Assembly: GCA_025738555.1 (NCBI GenBank)
Contig: JAOVFP010000012.1
Span: forward strand, 3,906,001-3,970,000
Length of the DNA: 64,000 bases
Direction of reading: 5' to 3'
From: Cyathus striatus
Lineage: Eukaryota > Basidiomycota > Agaricomycetes > Agaricales > Nidulariaceae
Made by a program: the position numbers and the translations under genes. The first letter of the stretch is position 1, and each line of letters starts with the position of its first letter. Shown here piece after piece: positions 60,419 through 64,000 of the stretch. The notes under the pieces were generated by a model. That model saw only the letters and a list, made by a program, of their open reading frames with translations. It was not told where the DNA came from and did not search any database.

Positions 60419-60734
60419 GCTCAAGAGTAGATGGAATGGAGAATGGTCAGTGCAGCCCTTCAATTTATATCATTTTTTATATTCATGCGGAACAGTTCAC
60501 CATTTTCCCTCGAGGTAAGTCAATCTGAATATAGTTATCGGAGAATTTTAAGGAATGTATTAAGTCCACACATCGAGCATATTGCAAACACCCATAATGG
60601 GACATAGACATCAACAAATCGAAACATGAATTCTATTTTGGGTCAACAGACATACAGCCACACATGCGTTGCCATGCACACTACACAGGGTCCTTCTGCA
60701 GACAAATAGGAAGCAAGCTCCCCCAATTATTAAA

Positions 60735-62996
60735 CTAAATTATACCCATCCTTTCTTCGACAGACATGCGATCATAGGAATCTACATCTATAGACATGAG
60801 TACAAACCACTGTGTGCTGTTGCTCCTAGCTGCAAGTTCGTTGAGACGTGTGATATTGCGAGTTACCATCGTCATGCGCCTCCTCTCCTCATCCTGATCA
60901 ATCGTAATCTCCACATCTCCTGTGAAGTAATCATTAGCCGTGAGCAAGGTTTCCCTTGAGATGTTCTGCGCGATCATATCTCGTGTCCGAGGAGTCACAA
61001 TGTCTTTCCAGGAAAAATCTTCAGTAACTACTGTACCTGTACTGACTTCAGTATATCAGAGGGAGGTAACCCAAATAATTAACATACCTTCAACGAGCCC
61101 AGAGACATTCCAAGAATGATACCATTGCAGCTCGCGTATGGCTGTTTCCACGAGGCATCCACAGTCGAGGGTGTCAGAATTTTTAAGATTGTACAGTATC
61201 CTACGGGAATCTTCCGCACTCCGCTTCGAATCATTTTGACCCTTAACAGTATTCTTTGCCCCTGGAACCCTAAGAACAAGAAAATTTGAGCTATTTTCTT
61301 CTCCGTTCCGTTTGGTAGCCTTAGATCTACGATGCGACAGGCAGATCGTATTGTTAACATTCATAGCGAACACCTCTAGGGCTAGAAGTCGGTCGGAATA
61401 TACAGTAGTGGGCAGTTGCGGCAGTCCAGGCAGTTGCGACAGTCCTTCTTCCCTTTTTGCTGTCACTAAATGTCGAGTGCTTGAGGAAAGTATGTTTGGG
61501 CCATCGTCAATGAACTGCTTTAGCTCAGCTATCATTAAATATTAGAACAATATATAATATCAAACAAAAAGCAGAAACATACTAAAGCTACCCTTCAAAT
61601 CAGTTGGTGCTGTATTGACAAATGTCGATCTATTTTTAGAATACCCAGTCTCATAAGAGTATGGGATTGGATCATGATTTCCATCGTTCCGTGGGGCTAT
61701 GTTGTATGTTAATACAGGTTTCTGTGGGTGCAATATCTTATTACACATATGGATGTAAAACCCTTCTTCAGAAAAATATTTGTGACTTGTAGCTTTTAAT
61801 TTTGCTAAGGCATCCGGGATATAATTAGATGCTAATGTTTGACGAACTTTGGGAACGTCGCCTTCCCAGAAGATTGACCCAGCGATTGGATCAGTAGCGA
61901 TAGTAGTGGTAGGAGCAGTGGCAGGTGGAATAGTGCTATGAACATCAAGGTCTATTCAATATACCTCAGTATGAGTTCAACATAGTGCTAGGAAGAAACT
62001 TGCCCATGGCTGCTCCCGACCCAGCGTTAGCAGCAATAGCAGTAGGCAGAAAATTATTTTCTGCTTTGCTATCACTGACGAGGTCCTTGCCTATATCTGC
62101 ATCTGATGTGGTGGTGGTAGGCAGTTCTTTATTGCCTCCTTCACTATCAGTGTCAAGGTCTATTTAATATACGTCAGTATAAGTTAAACATAGCGCTAAG
62201 AAGATACTTGCCCATGGCTGCTCCCAACCCAGCATTAGCAGCAATAGCGGTAGGCGGAAAATTATTTTCTGCTTCGCTATCAATGATGAGATCCTTGCCT
62301 ATATCTGCATCCGATGCAGTAGTGGTAGGCAGTTCCTTACTGCTTCCTTTGCTATCAACGTCAAGGTCTATTTAATATAGGTTAATATAATTTTAATGCA
62401 GCACTAGGAAGAAACTTGCCCATGGCTACTTCCGACGCAGCCTTAGGAGGAGTAGCAGTAGGCAGCTTGTCATTTCCTCCTTCGCTATTAATGTCAAGGC
62501 CCTTGCCCATATCCTTGCCCATTTCTTCATCCGATGCGATGTTAAGACCAGTAGCGATAGGCACCATGCTATTGCCTCCTTCGCTAACAACATCAAGACC
62601 AGAAGACGTTGTAATTACTTTGGTCAGTATTGACATGACCGAGGATTTTCCCAGGGGATCCTAATATCATTTTTCATTATTAAATAAATGTATGGATAAA
62701 AAGACGCTTACAACCACCGGATATAATGGAGGAAGGTAAGAAACCTCAGGAAATGGGGAAATAAGGCAAATGGAACATATATTTAGATAATGACGTACAT
62801 TTGGAGATGAAGCTGGCTTTGTCGTGTCTCCCCCAGGGTTTTGTTCCATGACTGGAGTCGATAAATTTTGTTTCTTAGTTATCTTGTGCTTGGAAAGACT
62901 AGTGGAAGGCTGAGATGAGGTATTCTGCAATCTAGATGACTGTCTGATGTTCATGGGATGGGGAGTGGCTGGAGGAGTGGAGGACGACTTTGCCAT
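60735..62996 (-). CDS. Eight-exon orphan protein with a triplicated exon
   Basis: Exons 62996-62799, 62744-62712, 62660-62416, 62351-62208, 62143-62000, 61935-61583, 61528-61088 and 61030-60735 join in frame to 617 residues. The start MAKSSSTPPATPHP is the first ATG. Exons 4 and 5 are both 144 nt and encode near-identical units (KELPTTTxSDADIGKDL, then PTAIAANAGxGAAMGK), and exon 3 ends in a diverged version of the same unit. The donors of these introns are unusual (GTTTCT or GTATCT). The rest includes a stretch with FSEEGFYIHMCNKIL, SFTELKQFIDDGPNI and, at the end, EERRRMTMVTRNITRLNELA. I see no known domain. It lies in a same-strand cluster with the two Zn2Cys6-like genes. Confidence 0.65.
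61960..62600 (-). repeat. Tandem exon-intron duplication, about 205-210-bp period, three copies
   Basis: The phrase CTTGCCCATGGCTGCTCC (third copy CTTGCCCATGGCTACTTCC) occurs at about 62000, 62208 and 62416, together with AAGGTCTATT.AATATA from the intron. Exon units of 144 nt and introns of about 64 nt are duplicated together, so splicing and frame are kept. Confidence 0.85.
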
Positions 62997-63305
62997 GTTC
63001 CACAACTTTGGAAATCTGGCGATAGAAAACCACCTCTGAATATAACTAAAATTTGATATATCATCATAATTGCTAGGATGTTACCTAAGCCTGTGGATTT
63101 TCTGGCGTCGAACTATGAAACACAAGTTTTGCAGATACACCAGGGTATGTTCTGCCAAGCATATTGTTTGAATACCGAAAATCCGATCTAACATTTGAGA
63201 TCATAAATGAGTTGAATTTATCTAACTGGAGATAATGTTGAAAGGTCAATTTGTTTTAAAACCTCTACCGAGGAGATAATGGAGAAAGGAATTTTTTGAT
63301 ATATT

Positions 63306-63720
63306 TTAGAAGACCACCGCATAGCCATAAACCCTGTTTACTAACTTGGAAAGTCCGCCCGTGGGTCGCTGATGGATACTATTCCATTCAACGTTACTAT
63401 CATGATCAGGGTGTTGCAAACTTGTTTGGAAATCCCTTCGGATTTCGTCATTATTGCCCGCATCCACTTCATATTTTACACACCGATAGGCATACATCTG
63501 AAATATATTACTTACAAATTATATGAGAATATACTTACTGCTCAAAATTGTATGAAGCACATAGTGTGGCATAGTCCAAAATCAGCGGCGATGGGATTTG
63601 TAAACAAATCACGGCATTGTCCGCTGGCTTCAGTTCATTGTCCCTTTGATAGTGATGGATCTTCAAGCGGAGATCGGAATTCAACGTGTCTCGAGAATAG
63701 ATGTCACGCTCTGCATCTTC
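63306..63720 (-). CDS. 3' part of a further orphan gene, possibly broken
   Basis: Two blocks look coding. The first is 63720-63539 (EDAERDIYSRDTLNSDLRLK, then NAVICLQIPSPLILDYATLC), ending at a GTAAGT donor. The second is 63497-63306 (VKYEVDAGNNDEIRRDFQTS, then RPTGGLSKLVNRVYGYAVVF and stop). The intron between them has a good TTTCAG acceptor, but the phases differ by one base, so either another splice site is used or the gene is frameshifted. The upstream side has a TGA near 63748 and no clear exon. No family recognised. Same strand as the neighbouring cluster. Confidence 0.4.
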
Positions 63721-64000
63721 AAACGGAATATCTTCACTTCTTCCTACTCAGTTTCCATTCTGTCTTTCATACCACGATCTGTCATATATTAATATCATGT
63801 TTTCTAAGTTATATTTCTTTAGAGTAGATGTTAGAAGCGAAACAGTACAATTTTTACATTTGCAAGACATAAATTGTGTTCTGTATTTATGAAAAATGGA
63901 AATATCCTCTTGTATTTTGCAGACTTGAGCAGAAGAGATATATCATTTTAAATCCCGAGAGTTTTTGAGGTAAGTGTGCGAAGGGTGTGTGTCAAAAAAT
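63721..64000. other. No assignable gene at the window edge
   Basis: AT-rich sequence, probably upstream exons or promoter of the minus-strand gene at its left or the start of another gene beyond the window. Confidence 0.3.

Noticed and set aside
1..64000. Telomere repeats (TTAGGG arrays) expected near telomere-linked helicases
   Set aside because: I saw no tandem TTAGGG run, so subtelomeric position cannot be concluded from this window.

Overview
The window looks like nuclear DNA of an agaricomycete (mushroom-forming basidiomycete). The signs are many short (about 45-65 nt) GT-AG introns, a Plavaka-type transposase, an F-box/LRR gene of the expanded fungal type, a decayed DUF6533-type membrane protein, and Zn2Cys6-like clusters in otherwise orphan proteins. 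It is an accessory, repeat-rich region. Most genes are transposon-derived, lineage-specific or broken, and I see no intact core metabolic gene. The only core-metabolism sequence is a 3' fragment of saccharopine reductase (LYS9).

Layout. 1-9.5 kb: mostly gene relics, with two 95-nt tRNA-Asp-like genes or pseudogenes, a diverged duplication, and a frameshifted DUF6533 gene. 9.54-11.9 kb: an F-box/LRR gene interrupted by a 1184-bp non-autonomous DNA transposon with terminal inverted repeats and a perfect 9-bp target duplication. 12.0-13.27 kb: a minisatellite of about 82 bp. 13.3-28.7 kb: an AT-rich, CpG-poor block that reads as one large element. It carries (i) a small minus-strand gene, (ii) a divergent gene with a ParB/sulfiredoxin-like DGNHRR motif and an acidic nuclear-type tail, and (iii) a gene of about 1845 codons that joins a C2H2-like N-terminus, a tyrosine-recombinase-like module and a RecQ-like helicase (telomere-linked-helicase type), broken by one TGA. 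A palindrome (ATGTCGGCGACAT and deaminated forms) recurs through its non-coding parts. 29.6-34.1 kb: a decayed Plavaka transposon with a divergently transcribed partner gene.

37.8-39.0 kb: a broken unknown ORF. 41.0-41.3 kb: a mariner-like MITE. 41.5-44.7 kb: two tandem paralogues of a charged coiled-coil protein with a Zn2Cys6-like cluster. 45-51.35 kb: a patchwork of duplicated gene fragments, including a WDxDFE-rich region (perhaps Byr4/Bfa1-like) running directly into the LYS9 3' fragment. 51.6-53.8 kb: a 5'-truncated transposon-associated orphan gene, cut at a perfect 21-bp hairpin. 54.05-57.7 kb: an 11-copy satellite of about 330 bp. 58-64 kb: a minus-strand cluster of multi-exon orphan genes, two of them Zn2Cys6-like paralogues and one with a triplicated exon.

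Common threads. (1) At least five nonsense codons in four decayed genes are TGA, where CGA is the simplest ancestor; this is the mark of 5-methylcytosine deamination. (2) Exon-plus-intron units have been tandemly duplicated in two unrelated genes. (3) The 13.3-28.7 kb block is the best candidate for an under-described system: a large element pairing a ParB/Srx-fold protein with a recombinase-helicase fusion. All domain names come from motif reading without database searches.
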